This document shows positions 1-9,836 of a stretch of 64,000 bases of DNA, piece by piece. The position numbers and the translations under genes were made by a program. The stretch is from DASXHD01 sp038239005 (GTDB lineage: Bacteria; Myxococcota_A; Polyangia; Polyangiales; Polyangiaceae): assembly GCA_038239005.1 (NCBI GenBank), contig JBBSFE010000002.1:1-64000 (forward strand), in the 5' to 3' direction. The notes under the pieces were generated by a model. It did not search any database. It was not told the origin of the DNA and saw only the letters and a program-made list of their open reading frames with translations. Every line of letters begins with the position of its first letter. The stretch's first letter is position 1.

Positions 1-2
1 CC

Positions 3-107
3 TACGAGCGCGGCATCAAAGTCCCCCGTGAGGTCACGCGGCAACTGGCAATTCGCAAGCATGCATTTCACGGCGACTGGAACTATCGCTTCAGGCCAAG
101 TGTGTAA
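3..107 (+). pseudogene. C-terminal remnant of an ISAzo13-type transposase
   Basis: The first 34 codons read in this frame end at TAA (105-107). They carry the tail motif H-A-F-H-G-D-W-N-Y, preceded by a basic stretch, which is characteristic of the C-terminus of ISAzo13-family transposases (usual ending R-H-x-F-H-G-x-W-N-Y). The gene continues off the left edge, so it may be a complete transposase truncated only by the window, or a remnant. No terminal inverted repeat is obvious in the 87 bases before the next gene. The family call rests on this short motif alone. Confidence 0.6.
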
Positions 108-194
108 TCATGCGTTCAGCTATTTGCGGACGAGCCCTAACGTTCATCTTCATCGAACGCTTCCAACACGTCACCGATTCAATCCTCCGAGTGT

Positions 195-998
195 TCACTC
201 CGAGCAGCAGCGAAAGCCGGTCTCCTCGTATGCCTGAAAGCGCGCGTTGTTGACGCTGAGTGGAAAGTAGAACTTGCAGTCTGCGCCGACGGGAGTGGCA
301 TAGCTGCCGCCGCGATCGATGCAGTGATCGCTGTTGCCCGTCGTTCCGTCACACGAGTCGGTCCACTCGTTGGTGTTCCCGAGAAGATCGTAGATACCCG
401 AATAACCGCCAACGCACGTCGCCATGCTCTCGACGTTCAGCAGCCCACCCGCGCCGTGCTCCACCACGTTGCATGCGTTCGCATCGAAGTCTGCACCGTA
501 CGAGTATGGGTGAAGGCCGTCGTCGGCGTGCGAGCATGCTCTGAACCATTGATCGGTCGCCTGATTGACTTCCGAGATTGCGAGCGAGCCGCCACCAAGC
601 CGTCCACACAGTCGCTTGCCGGCCCACTGGCAGTATCCATACGCGTCGCACCAATCGACCCAGCCGATGGGCTTGGCGTCATCGCCGGTGCGAGGCCAAC
701 CAGGATCGGCCGGAACCCATGTGGTGTTCCACGTGCAATACGGAGGTTGACCGGAGGTGTCGCCCGCCTTCGCGCTGACGAAGTCCCTGTAGTGGCCAAT
801 CGTAACCTCCGTGCTGTCGATGCAGAATCCGCCGACGTTCACACCAACGGGCCCGGCGTGACCGGAGCACGCGAGCCCCGCATCAGCATCGGCGCTCGCG
901 TTCGCGTCGGTGCTCGCGTCGCTCGTGCTCACGAGACCATCGAGAGACGGAAAAAGGCCACAACCGGTGCACATGACGAGCGCGATGCTTGACCTCAC
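195..998 (-). CDS. Lipoprotein with formylglycine-generating-enzyme (SUMF1/FGE-like) domain
   Basis: A 267-residue exported protein starting at GTG 998. The N-terminus is a short signal peptide with candidate lipobox cysteines at residues 10 and 13, followed by a Ser/Asp/Ala-rich linker to about residue 42. The rest has the SUMF1 fold signature: V-G-G-F-C-I-D-S-T-E-V-T near residue 55, W-x-D-A-x-x-Y-C-x-W-A-G-K-R-L in the middle, and G-N-x-x-E-W with R-G-G-S-Y and G-F-R-C-C near the end. True FGEs oxidise a sulfatase cysteine, but many bacterial family members are structural or act in other pathways. No sulfatase is adjacent, so the enzymatic role is open. Confidence 0.85.
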   Translation of the reverse strand: MRSSIALVMCTGCGLFPSLDGLVSTSDASTDANASADADAGLACSGHAGPVGVNVGGFCIDSTEVTIGHYRDFVSAKAGDTSGQPPYCTWNTTWVPADPGWPRTGDDAKPIGWVDWCDAYGYCQWAGKRLCGRLGGGSLAISEVNQATDQWFRACSHADDGLHPYSYGADFDANACNVVEHGAGGLLNVESMATCVGGYSGIYDLLGNTNEWTDSCDGTTGNSDHCIDRGGSYATPVGADCKFYFPLSVNNARFQAYEETGFRCCSE

Positions 999-1096
999 GC
1001 GCCGAGACTATCACCGCCGGCGCTACCGGAAATCGTCCGCGGTGGCAGAAGTTCTCGCAGCGCGCTCGTCACGATCTTCTATGATTCATACGCTTT

Positions 1097-2095
1097 ATGC
1101 GTACGGCGTCTTTTCGCTTTCGTCATGCTGCGCTTACGGTGGCCATTGCCGTTGCGCCTGCATCGGCTTACGCGCAGGAAACTAGCGCCATCGAGCGCGC
1201 GCGCGCCCTCGGCTCCGAAGGCGCGCATGCTTTCGAACGCGGGCAATGGGAAGCGGCACGGTCGCTCTTTCATCGCGCACGCGATCTTTATCCCGCGCCC
1301 ACGCTCGGCGTGCGTGAAGCGCGTGCGCTCATCAAGCTCGGTCGTTGGGTCGAGGCCGCAAGCGTCTACGAGCGCGTCGCGCAGCTTCCACTCAATCCAG
1401 CCGATCCTTTCGCAGACGTCGAAACGTTTCGCAAAGCGCAATCCGAGGCGGGCAGGGAGCTTGCCGCGCTGCGCCCGCGCATTCCTCACGTCACGGTTCG
1501 TCTCGAGGGAAAATTCGATCGCGTCACGGTCGCCATCGACGGTCAGGAGCTTCCTTTGACGATGATCGGCGTAAACCGTGAGATCGATCCCGGCCTTCAC
1601 GCGATCGACGTGACCTTCGACGAGCACCGGCAGCCTCCGTCGACCGTCACGCTTGCAGAAGGTGAAACGCGAACGATCGTTCTGAAGCTCGCCGATGACG
1701 GCACGAGCATCGTGAGCATGGCCCCGGTCGACGACGGTTCACGCGCGCCACAAACGTCGCACAGCGCCGCGTATGCGGTCGGATTCACCACCATCGGTCT
1801 CGGGGCGGTGGGCATTGGTTTTGGAATCGCTCTCGGTCTCGCGGCGACGTCGAAACACACGGAGCTCGATGGAACGTGCACCGGCGGAACGTGCCCAGCG
1901 TCGGCCGCGGCGGCGCTTGGCGAGTTTCACGATCTGCGGACGGGCTCCACGATCGGCTACGTCGCGGGCGGGATCCTTGCGGCTGTAGGGTTGGGGCTCG
2001 TCCTCTTTTTTCCTTCGGCTAAAACGCGTCGCGATGCAGCTTGGATCACGCCGTGGGTCGGTCTCGGCAGCGTCGGAATGCGAGGCTCGTTTTGA
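1097..2095 (+). CDS. TPR-type periplasmic/membrane protein
   Basis: A 332-residue protein with a cleavable signal peptide (residues 1-25, ending A-S-A-Y-A). It is followed by a tetratricopeptide-like helical region (about 30-110, with G-x-x-A-F-E-R-G-Q-W-E-A-A) and a beta-rich PEGA-like segment (about 130-195). Two hydrophobic segments, near residues 218-242 and 278-300, flank a loop with two cysteines (T-C-T-G-G-T-C). This architecture recurs in myxobacterial genomes with no assigned function; protein-protein scaffolding in the envelope is an inference. Its stop overlaps the start of the kelch lipoprotein, so the two are probably co-translated. Confidence 0.8.
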   Translation: MRTASFRFRHAALTVAIAVAPASAYAQETSAIERARALGSEGAHAFERGQWEAARSLFHRARDLYPAPTLGVREARALIKLGRWVEAASVYERVAQLPLNPADPFADVETFRKAQSEAGRELAALRPRIPHVTVRLEGKFDRVTVAIDGQELPLTMIGVNREIDPGLHAIDVTFDEHRQPPSTVTLAEGETRTIVLKLADDGTSIVSMAPVDDGSRAPQTSHSAAYAVGFTTIGLGAVGIGFGIALGLAATSKHTELDGTCTGGTCPASAAAALGEFHDLRTGSTIGYVAGGILAAVGLGLVLFFPSAKTRRDAAWITPWVGLGSVGMRGSF

Positions 2096-3318
2096 GACGC
2101 TCGCTCCTCGCGTTGACACTCGTCCTCACCGCGTGTCCGCTCACACTCTCTGATTTTTCCATCGACGGCGGCGGCACCTTCGACGCATCGGCGGATGGTG
2201 GCGACGACGGCGGCGGCGATGGCGGCAGTCCGCAAGACGCATGTCCGCCGGACGTTTGTAACGCCCTCGCGTGGACGCCGATGTCGGCACCGACTGACGG
2301 CGCGCGCGAAAAAACGGCAAGCTGCGCTTTCTCCGACGGGCGCGTGTTCGTTTGGGGCGGCGCCGACGGCGCAGGCAACGCTCTTGCGACAGGCAACCTC
2401 TACGACGCAACGAACGATTCATGGAAAGCAATTGCGACGAGCGGCGCGCCGAGCGCGCGCGTTTTCGCGACCGCCGTTTGCGTTGGGATGAAAGCCGTCG
2501 TTTTCGGAGGTGGCGACACCGCGAGCACCGTCGACTACGCCGACGGTGCCACCTACAACGCCACCAGCGACACGTGGTCCAGCATGCCGTCGCCGCCCAA
2601 AGACCTACCAGGGCAGCGCGCGCCGTATGCAGGAAGTCTGTCGTCGACGGCGTTTTTCGTCGGTGGCCTGCTGAAGAACGGAATGGCCGCGCCGGGCACC
2701 GGCGCATTCTACGATCCTGGAGCGAGCAGTTGGACGGCGCCGAAAGGCGGCGCGCCCCAAGGCATCGGGCTCGGCGTCGCGACATCTCCGTCGATTGTGT
2801 TCGCGTTCGGTGGGCTTGCAGGACCGAGCGACAACAACGATCTGTTCACGGCCACCTCCATGTGGAGCAAAAGCAACGCCGCGGGTGGTCCCTCTGCGCG
2901 TCACGGTGCGTTCGCCGCGTTTGACGGAAACGAGCTTTTCATTTGGGGCGGAGCCTCGACGGCTGGTCCCTTGCAAACGGGTGCCCTGCTCACGCCGCCC
3001 AATGGTCCTTGGAAGGTGATGTCCTCGGGATCACAAGCTCCCTCCGCACGCGCAGCGGTCGATGCGCAAACGGGCTGGGCCTTCGCCGTCGGCGCGCAAA
3101 AAACAATGGTGCTTGGCGGCGTTCTTTCCACCAGTGGAAACGCCCACGATGGGGCGATCTACAATGCGTCATCGGACACTTGGACCGCGGTCCCTTCGTG
3201 GACATCGAACAGCGATCACGTGGGCGGCGTTGCCGCCTGGACTGGCGCGCAAATCATCGTGTGGGGCGGACGCACTGGAAGCACGCTCACCGCGACCGGC
3301 GATCGCTGGACGCTGTGA
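2092..3318 (+). CDS. Kelch-repeat lipoprotein
   Basis: A 408-residue protein. I place the start at TTG 2092, which overlaps the previous stop (TTGA). This gives a compact signal peptide L-R-R-S-L-L-A-L-T-L-V-L-T-A-C, whereas earlier starts add an implausible Arg-rich leader. A Gly/Asp-rich linker follows. The body has repeated kelch blades, each with a hydrophobic strand, W/F-G-G, N-x-x-Y-D-A/P and S-D-x-W (V-F-V-W-G-G, I-W-G-G-A, V-W-G-G-R). Kelch propellers are usually binding modules. It is likely anchored at the outer membrane. Partner and ligand are unknown. Confidence 0.85.
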   Translation: MRRSLLALTLVLTACPLTLSDFSIDGGGTFDASADGGDDGGGDGGSPQDACPPDVCNALAWTPMSAPTDGAREKTASCAFSDGRVFVWGGADGAGNALATGNLYDATNDSWKAIATSGAPSARVFATAVCVGMKAVVFGGGDTASTVDYADGATYNATSDTWSSMPSPPKDLPGQRAPYAGSLSSTAFFVGGLLKNGMAAPGTGAFYDPGASSWTAPKGGAPQGIGLGVATSPSIVFAFGGLAGPSDNNDLFTATSMWSKSNAAGGPSARHGAFAAFDGNELFIWGGASTAGPLQTGALLTPPNGPWKVMSSGSQAPSARAAVDAQTGWAFAVGAQKTMVLGGVLSTSGNAHDGAIYNASSDTWTAVPSWTSNSDHVGGVAAWTGAQIIVWGGRTGSTLTATGDRWTL

Positions 3319-3325
3319 CGGGTTA

Positions 3326-4780
<1,455 letters not shown>

Positions 4781-4958
4781 CAAGGGGCCACGGGAAGCGG
4801 CTGCGAGAAGTATGCCACGCCGCGCAATGCGACAGCCCTCACATTCCCGTGCGAATCGCATCGCTACGCAGCGGGAACCGTTACAAGAGCCCCCCGTTGT
4901 TGCCAAATGACACACCTACAACCTCGAGCGGATGTCGTTCGAGCGTATCGTGGCGACG

Positions 4959-6224
4959 ATGTCGCGTCGGTTCGCACTATACATATTCCTTCCGGTCGCG
5001 CTCGGCGTCCTTGTGTCATGTGAGCGCGCGTGTAGCGAGCCTTCGCCGTCGAACGTCGCACTGCCCGACGCAGCATCTAGCGTGGTCCGTCCGATGGAGG
5101 CGGGTCCGAGCTTCGACACCGGCATCACGACAAGTGAGGACGTCGACGCCGGCGACGCGGACGACGAGGTCGTGCTGCCGGCCGCGCCGATGCTCGCCGT
5201 GACGACGCTCGCGAAGGGAAGCGAGCATCTTTTCGGCGTCGCGTTCGACGCGACCTACGTCTACGCGATGACGGCGAAAGGCGCAGCCCGGCGCGTTCCC
5301 CGAGCGGGAGGAGCCATCAACACGGCGACGCTCTCACCCGACGGCGGATTCGCGGACATCCTCGACCACGCGCACGCCTACTACGACGGCGAAAACCACC
5401 CGTATCAGCTGTCGCAAGCCACGGTCACGAGCTTCGACTACGTCTTGCCCGGCGCCACCTCCATCGGCGTGCATTCGAACAACGGCGCGGGCAGCTCCGT
5501 CGCGAAGTCGCTCGACGCCACCGATCGCAAAGCGCTCGTGATGGACAAGAAGAACCACATCGTTTGGCTCGAGCCGGCGCTGCACGCCGTGATCGGCGCA
5601 GACGGTTACGGCACGAAGCTGCACTACATCCTCGACACCTGGTCGCCGGCCGGCGCGGACCTCGCGATCGTGAACGACCGCGTGCTGCTATTGGACGTGC
5701 GCGGCAGACTCGTCTCGGCAAAGCTCGACGGAGCGGATATGCGCCTGATGGGCGACCTCTCGAAGGATCTCGGCGCGCATCCGCGGACGCTCTGGCTCTC
5801 GAACGACAGCGCGACCATCTTCGTGACCTGCGACAGCGAAGATGGCTCGAGAGTCTTGGCGATCGATCTCGCGAGCGTGGCCGGAGCGCCGCTCGCCGTG
5901 CGCAACGCGGGTCTCGTCGCATCGCAGCGACTGTCGCTCGACGACGCTTCGCGGAGCGACTCCTGGCTTCGCCGTCGCCTCACCGTCCTCGATGCGCTCG
6001 CGGACGGCGTGAAGGAAGGAGCGCCGATCGTTCTCTCGCTCGACCGCGCATCGACGGACGCGAAGGTCGACGCGGCGCTCACGAAGCTCGAGAGCTTCCT
6101 GCGCTCGCAATACGGAGCGAAGGCGAAGATCACGCGCGCTGCGCCAACTGCGGGACAGCCGGTGGCGACGAGCATCGTCGTCGGCATCGAACGCAGTTCG
6201 ATCGCGTCGCTGTTTCAGCCTTGA
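4959..6224 (+). CDS. Lipoprotein of unknown function, possibly propeller-like
   Basis: The start at ATG 4959 gives a 421-residue protein beginning M-S-R-R-F-A-L-Y-I-F with a lipobox L-V-S-C, then a Pro/Ala/Asp linker with D-V-D-A-G-D-A-D. The body has repeated strand-like segments such as G-V-A-F-D-A-T-Y-V-Y-A-M and L-A-I-V-N-D-R-V-L-L-L-D-V-R-G-R, resembling beta-propeller proteins. I recognise no specific family or catalytic motif. It is divergent from the kinase, with 178 bases between the two starts that hold only presumed promoters. Confidence 0.75.
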   Translation: MSRRFALYIFLPVALGVLVSCERACSEPSPSNVALPDAASSVVRPMEAGPSFDTGITTSEDVDAGDADDEVVLPAAPMLAVTTLAKGSEHLFGVAFDATYVYAMTAKGAARRVPRAGGAINTATLSPDGGFADILDHAHAYYDGENHPYQLSQATVTSFDYVLPGATSIGVHSNNGAGSSVAKSLDATDRKALVMDKKNHIVWLEPALHAVIGADGYGTKLHYILDTWSPAGADLAIVNDRVLLLDVRGRLVSAKLDGADMRLMGDLSKDLGAHPRTLWLSNDSATIFVTCDSEDGSRVLAIDLASVAGAPLAVRNAGLVASQRLSLDDASRSDSWLRRRLTVLDALADGVKEGAPIVLSLDRASTDAKVDAALTKLESFLRSQYGAKAKITRAAPTAGQPVATSIVVGIERSSIASLFQP

Positions 6225-6248
6225 GGCGCACATCATCAGCGAGCGCTC

Positions 6249-6754
6249 TTAAGGTCCAACGCGCTGAATGTGGACTCCATCTGCGGTGAGCTGCGCGCTC
6301 GGTCCTCCGTTGCAGTCGTTTGCGAGCTTCACCGAGAGCGTGTTGGTCGTAACCGAATACGGACCGCCAAGTTCCTTCCACCGTTGCAGGTCTCGTTGAA
6401 TTGCGTGCAATCGGCGCAGACGTACCCGGCTGTACCGCACGTTGGTGAATCGGTGCCCGCCTGACACCCCGCGTCGCTGCAGCAGCCGTTGCAGCGAGCG
6501 TCTTGCCCTTGGACGATCGGGCTACACGCGCCGACGTGGTCCGGCACGTCGCAGCGCATGCACGCACCCGCACAAGAATCCGTGCAACAAACCGCATCGA
6601 CGCATTGGCCGCTTTGGCATTGCACAGCGTCGCTGCACGATTGACATTTTATTTTGGCGGTAGTTGGCGTGGACGTCGAGTTACATCCATTGCTACCAGC
6701 GGGCGTGGTGAGCAGCATGCAAACCACGAGAGCCCTCCGAAGAACGCCATGCAC
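6249..6754 (-). pseudogene. Frameshifted Cys-rich secreted protein
   Basis: The first frame (start 6754) has a signal peptide with candidate lipobox residues S-N-G-C. A string of Cys pairs follows (C-Q-S-C, C-C-T-D-S-C, C-M-R-C, C-N-G-C-C), as in myxobacterial Cys-rich repeat proteins. This frame drifts into Arg-rich residues after C-N-G-G. The adjacent frame carries a sensible ending down to 6249: W-K-E-L-G-G-P-Y-S-V, then A-D-G-V-H-I-Q-R-V, which resembles the end of golvesin/xanthan-lyase-type domains. The frames join at about 6378-6388. Most of that domain is missing, so an internal deletion plus frameshift is likely; a sequencing error is possible. Confidence 0.6.
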
Positions 6755-6877
6755 CCGACGATACTTCGTTCTGGATCGTCATCGCGACATCGGATCGCGA
6801 GCGATCAACGGCCCACGCCGTATATCAGCGGTTTGGCGGCATTTTTGGCCGGCATGCTCCGTGCTGATGCACCTACC

Positions 6878-6883
6878 GGAGGT
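6878..6883 (+). promoter_or_regulatory. Strong ribosome-binding site fixing the GH43 start
   Basis: GGAGGT lies four bases upstream of ATG 6888. It argues for that start over the in-frame ATG at 6867 or any of the longer starts. Confidence 0.75.
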
Positions 6884-6887
6884 CACG

Positions 6888-7934
6888 ATGGTTTGGTCGA
6901 AGGCTGCGATCATCGGAGCGATGGGACTGCTCGCGGCGTGCAGTGGCGAAGCAGGTGTGGAAGACGACGCGAGCGATCTCGCGTTCAACGGAAAGCCGCT
7001 CGAGTGCGCTGATCCGACCGTCTTCACCGCTCACGGCACCTCGACGCACTACGTTTATTGCACCGGAATGGCGCGCGTCTGGAAGACTTCGGATTGGAAG
7101 TCGTTTCAAGACGAGCGCTCGTCGGTGAGCTTCTCGGCCGGATCGCTCGCTGCCCCCGCGACGTGGTGGGCGCCCTCGATCGTCTACGACGCCGACCACG
7201 CGCGCTACGTCATGTGGGTGTCGGTTCCGTCGCCGAACAAAACTTGGAAAGACACGCGCTCGCTCGCGGTGTTCGCGTCGAGCACGCCAATCGGTCCGTG
7301 GAGCCTCCTCGATCTCGGCAACGACGCTAGCGCCGAGGGCGAGATGATCATCGACCCGATGATCTTTCGCGATCACGACGGCGAGCACTACATCTATTAC
7401 AAACGCTACGGCGGACCGCTCACGTCGCGCATCATGGGAGCGCACCTCGACGCGACGCTCACGCACATCGTCGGCACGCGCGTCGAGATCATGAACGGCT
7501 ACGGCGGCAAGGGGTGGGAAGACAACGTGCGCGAAAACCCCGCCGTGTGGCGGAACCCGAAAAGTGGCCACTACCACATGCTCTTTTCCGGCGCGCACTA
7601 CTTCAACGACACTTACGCTACGGGCCACGCCATCAGCACGTGCGGACCACTCTGCACGAGCACGAACGGATGGCATATTTCCACCACCGGCGAAAACGGC
7701 ATTGCGCAAGTCGTCAAATCGAACGACGACAAGAACTTCGCGAACGGCGGTCCGGGCGGCGCGGAATGGACCGACAACGGCGCGTCGATCGTCTTCGCCG
7801 CAGCGTACCTCAGCAGCGACACCACGAAGACGGCCCACGAACGAGGGCTTCGTTATTTGATGCGCGAGAAGCTCGCGTGGTCAAACGGCGTCCCCTACGT
7901 CGACACGCCGAAGCACCATCCGCACGGGTTTTGA
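6888..7934 (+). CDS. Secreted glycoside hydrolase, family GH43-like, lipoprotein
   Basis: A 348-residue protein with a signal peptide and lipobox L-L-A-A-C. It has the layout of a five-bladed GH43 propeller: A-D-P-T-V (candidate catalytic base Asp42), W-W-A-P-S-I-V-Y-D (residues 93-101), I-D-P-M-I-F (pKa-modulating Asp156) and R-E-N-P-A-V (candidate acid Glu216). All three carboxylates are in the expected order. GH43 enzymes usually act on arabinose- or xylose-containing polysaccharides. The substrate cannot be told from sequence. The enzyme would be displayed on the cell surface or face the periplasm. Confidence 0.85.
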   Translation: MVWSKAAIIGAMGLLAACSGEAGVEDDASDLAFNGKPLECADPTVFTAHGTSTHYVYCTGMARVWKTSDWKSFQDERSSVSFSAGSLAAPATWWAPSIVYDADHARYVMWVSVPSPNKTWKDTRSLAVFASSTPIGPWSLLDLGNDASAEGEMIIDPMIFRDHDGEHYIYYKRYGGPLTSRIMGAHLDATLTHIVGTRVEIMNGYGGKGWEDNVRENPAVWRNPKSGHYHMLFSGAHYFNDTYATGHAISTCGPLCTSTNGWHISTTGENGIAQVVKSNDDKNFANGGPGGAEWTDNGASIVFAAAYLSSDTTKTAHERGLRYLMREKLAWSNGVPYVDTPKHHPHGF

Positions 7935-8108
7935 ACGCTCCCAAACGTCGTCGAGGAGAGCGCATCGCCATCATCGGCGCGAGCGAGTACGATCGATCGC
8001 CTTGGCAAGGAAGAAGAGCGATCTCGGCACCCTTCTGATGGGCGAACGTTCACCGCGTGAATTTCGGAACGAGATCAGCCAGAGCGCAGAACTTGCAAGG
8101 TCCGCTCC

Positions 8109-8789
8109 ATGTTTCGCCTAATGCGACGATCCGTGAGCGCGATGGTGCGCGCTCCGACGGAGTGGCGCGCGCGCGGATGGATCACGTTTGCGGCGTTCGT
8201 CACCGCGGTGACGGTCGCTTGTGTCGAGAAGAGGCCGCTTCAATCGCTGATCAGCACGAGCCGGCCGCATGCCTCGTGGCTCGAGATACCGAGCATCGTC
8301 GGTAGTGGATGGGCGCTCGATGCCCTGTGCATCACGATATGGCTTGCGTCGGTGCCACTCAAACGCGCGCGCGCGACGGCGCACGTGACCTCGGTCGCAG
8401 CGATCTGGTGCTTCGTGGCCGTCAAAGTCGGGCAATTCATCCTCGCCGAGGATCGCCCTCTTGACGGCGGCGCGATGCATTTCTTCAGAATCCCGGGCCA
8501 TGGCCTCTCCGGTCACGCGTGCGTTGCGGCGCTGCTCATTCTTCCGCTCGTTCACATCGCGGCGCGCGACTTCGGGAAAACGCGGCGCGTGCTCGTCGCG
8601 ATCGTGCTCGTCGCGTGGGCCTTGTTCGTCGGATGGTCGCGCGTACGAATGAACATGCACCACGTGTGGAACGTGCTCCTGGGTTGGGGCGCAGGCCTGT
8701 TCGTCGCGAACGTCGTCGTAAACGAGTGGCACGCGATGCGCGTCGAGCAAGAGCGCGAGCACCACAAGAACGCCACGCCCGTGGCGTAA
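8109..8789 (+). CDS. PAP2-superfamily membrane phosphatase-like protein
   Basis: A 226-residue protein with about five hydrophobic segments. The PAP2 signature is present but altered. Lys106 and Arg116-Pro117 are spaced more widely than the usual K-x6-R-P. The P-S-G-H motif appears as L-S-G-H (133-136). The third motif is S177-R178-x5-H184-x3-N188, where the family normally has Asp. Catalytic histidines 136 and 184 are retained. Family members dephosphorylate lipid phosphates such as phosphatidic acid or undecaprenyl pyrophosphate. Because of the Asp-to-Asn change, activity is uncertain. Confidence 0.8.
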   Translation: MFRLMRRSVSAMVRAPTEWRARGWITFAAFVTAVTVACVEKRPLQSLISTSRPHASWLEIPSIVGSGWALDALCITIWLASVPLKRARATAHVTSVAAIWCFVAVKVGQFILAEDRPLDGGAMHFFRIPGHGLSGHACVAALLILPLVHIAARDFGKTRRVLVAIVLVAWALFVGWSRVRMNMHHVWNVLLGWGAGLFVANVVVNEWHAMRVEQEREHHKNATPVA

Positions 8790-8810
8790 CAGCGCAGGCT
8801 CGCGGCGCGA

Positions 8811-9731
8811 TCAAAGGCCGTAGCGCGATTTCAAATACGCTTCGAGTTTGCCGCGTTCACTATCGGCGATGACGCCGTGGATGACGATCATCTCCGCGAT
8901 CTCAACGTTGCTTCCCGCGGCGTTGCCGCCAAAGCCAAGCTCGAGCTCTTCCGCGCCTGTAACCTTGCCTTGCCCGCTCGCCGTCGCGGTGACGGCTCCA
9001 TCCACGCGTAAATCGACCCCGAGGGTGGACGCGCGTTGTTGCATCCCGAGAACGTGCACACCCGTGAGCGCCGAAGGTCCGACGACGTTGACGGGCGCGC
9101 CGGTGCCATTTGTCAAAAGGTTCGGTACGCCCGCCGCGAAGTTGATCGAGATGTCGATGTGCGTTTTGCCGTTCTCGAAGAGAGTGAAAAGCCGTTGCGT
9201 GCCAGTCACCGACACCACCGCTTCGACCAGATAGTCGTCGTTGTCCCATGCAAAGCCCGTAGGAGCGACCGGGTCATAGAAGTCGGCGGGCCCATCGATC
9301 TTCATGCCGGGGTGACCGTTGATGGCCGTGGCATCGATCGAGATCGACCCGGTCGGGTGCGGACTGGCGGTGAGCACGTTGACGTTCACGGACTGATCCG
9401 TCCACGAGGCGATCGTTCCACCATCGCCGAGCGTCACGCCACGCGTCACATCGAGCCAGAGCGCGAGCCCCGGAAGCGACGCCACTTGATAACCCGCGTC
9501 CGCTCCTACCTCTGTCGCAACATCGAGGGGTGAGTCCGAGCTTGCGTCTCCGACCGCTGCGTCATTCCCTGCATCCGCACCGGCGTTCACACACAGGTTA
9601 CTCAAACAAGTAAGCCCGGCGTTGCACGTCCCGTTCGGAAAACACGATTGCCCTTCGGTTCCCTGCGAGCCCGAGCTACACGCACCGACGACGGCAATCA
9701 GCCCAGTCAATGCAACCACATGCGTCTGCAT
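8811..9731 (-). CDS. LamG/concanavalin-like lipoprotein
   Basis: Starting at ATG 9731 gives 306 residues beginning M-Q-T-H-V-V-A-L with lipobox V-V-G-A-C. A small Cys-rich segment follows (C-F-P-N-G-T-C, C-L-S-N-L-C), then an Asp/Ala linker. From about residue 95 the sequence (L-P-G-L-A-L-W-L-D-V, S-W-T-D-Q-S) matches the opening of LamG-like jelly-roll domains found in surface proteins of this group. The end has a short helix (G-K-L-E-A-Y-L-K-S-R-Y-G-L), typical of such domains. Ligand unknown; probably glycan or matrix binding. Confidence 0.8.
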   Translation of the reverse strand: MQTHVVALTGLIAVVGACSSGSQGTEGQSCFPNGTCNAGLTCLSNLCVNAGADAGNDAAVGDASSDSPLDVATEVGADAGYQVASLPGLALWLDVTRGVTLGDGGTIASWTDQSVNVNVLTASPHPTGSISIDATAINGHPGMKIDGPADFYDPVAPTGFAWDNDDYLVEAVVSVTGTQRLFTLFENGKTHIDISINFAAGVPNLLTNGTGAPVNVVGPSALTGVHVLGMQQRASTLGVDLRVDGAVTATASGQGKVTGAEELELGFGGNAAGSNVEIAEMIVIHGVIADSERGKLEAYLKSRYGL

Positions 9732-9836
9732 AACCCCACTTTCACACAATGGTACGTGGGGTCAACCCCGACGAAATCACGTCGTGAGCGGCGGGGAGCC
9801 GGGCGAGCGTCGCGAATTCTACAAAGTGATACGTTT

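Noticed and set aside
7935..8108. Possible short coding remnant between the GH43 and PAP2 genes (G-E-R-I-A-I-I-G-A-S)
   Set aside because: It is only a fragment of a shadow frame, with no start or conserved context. I see no other feature in this gap.
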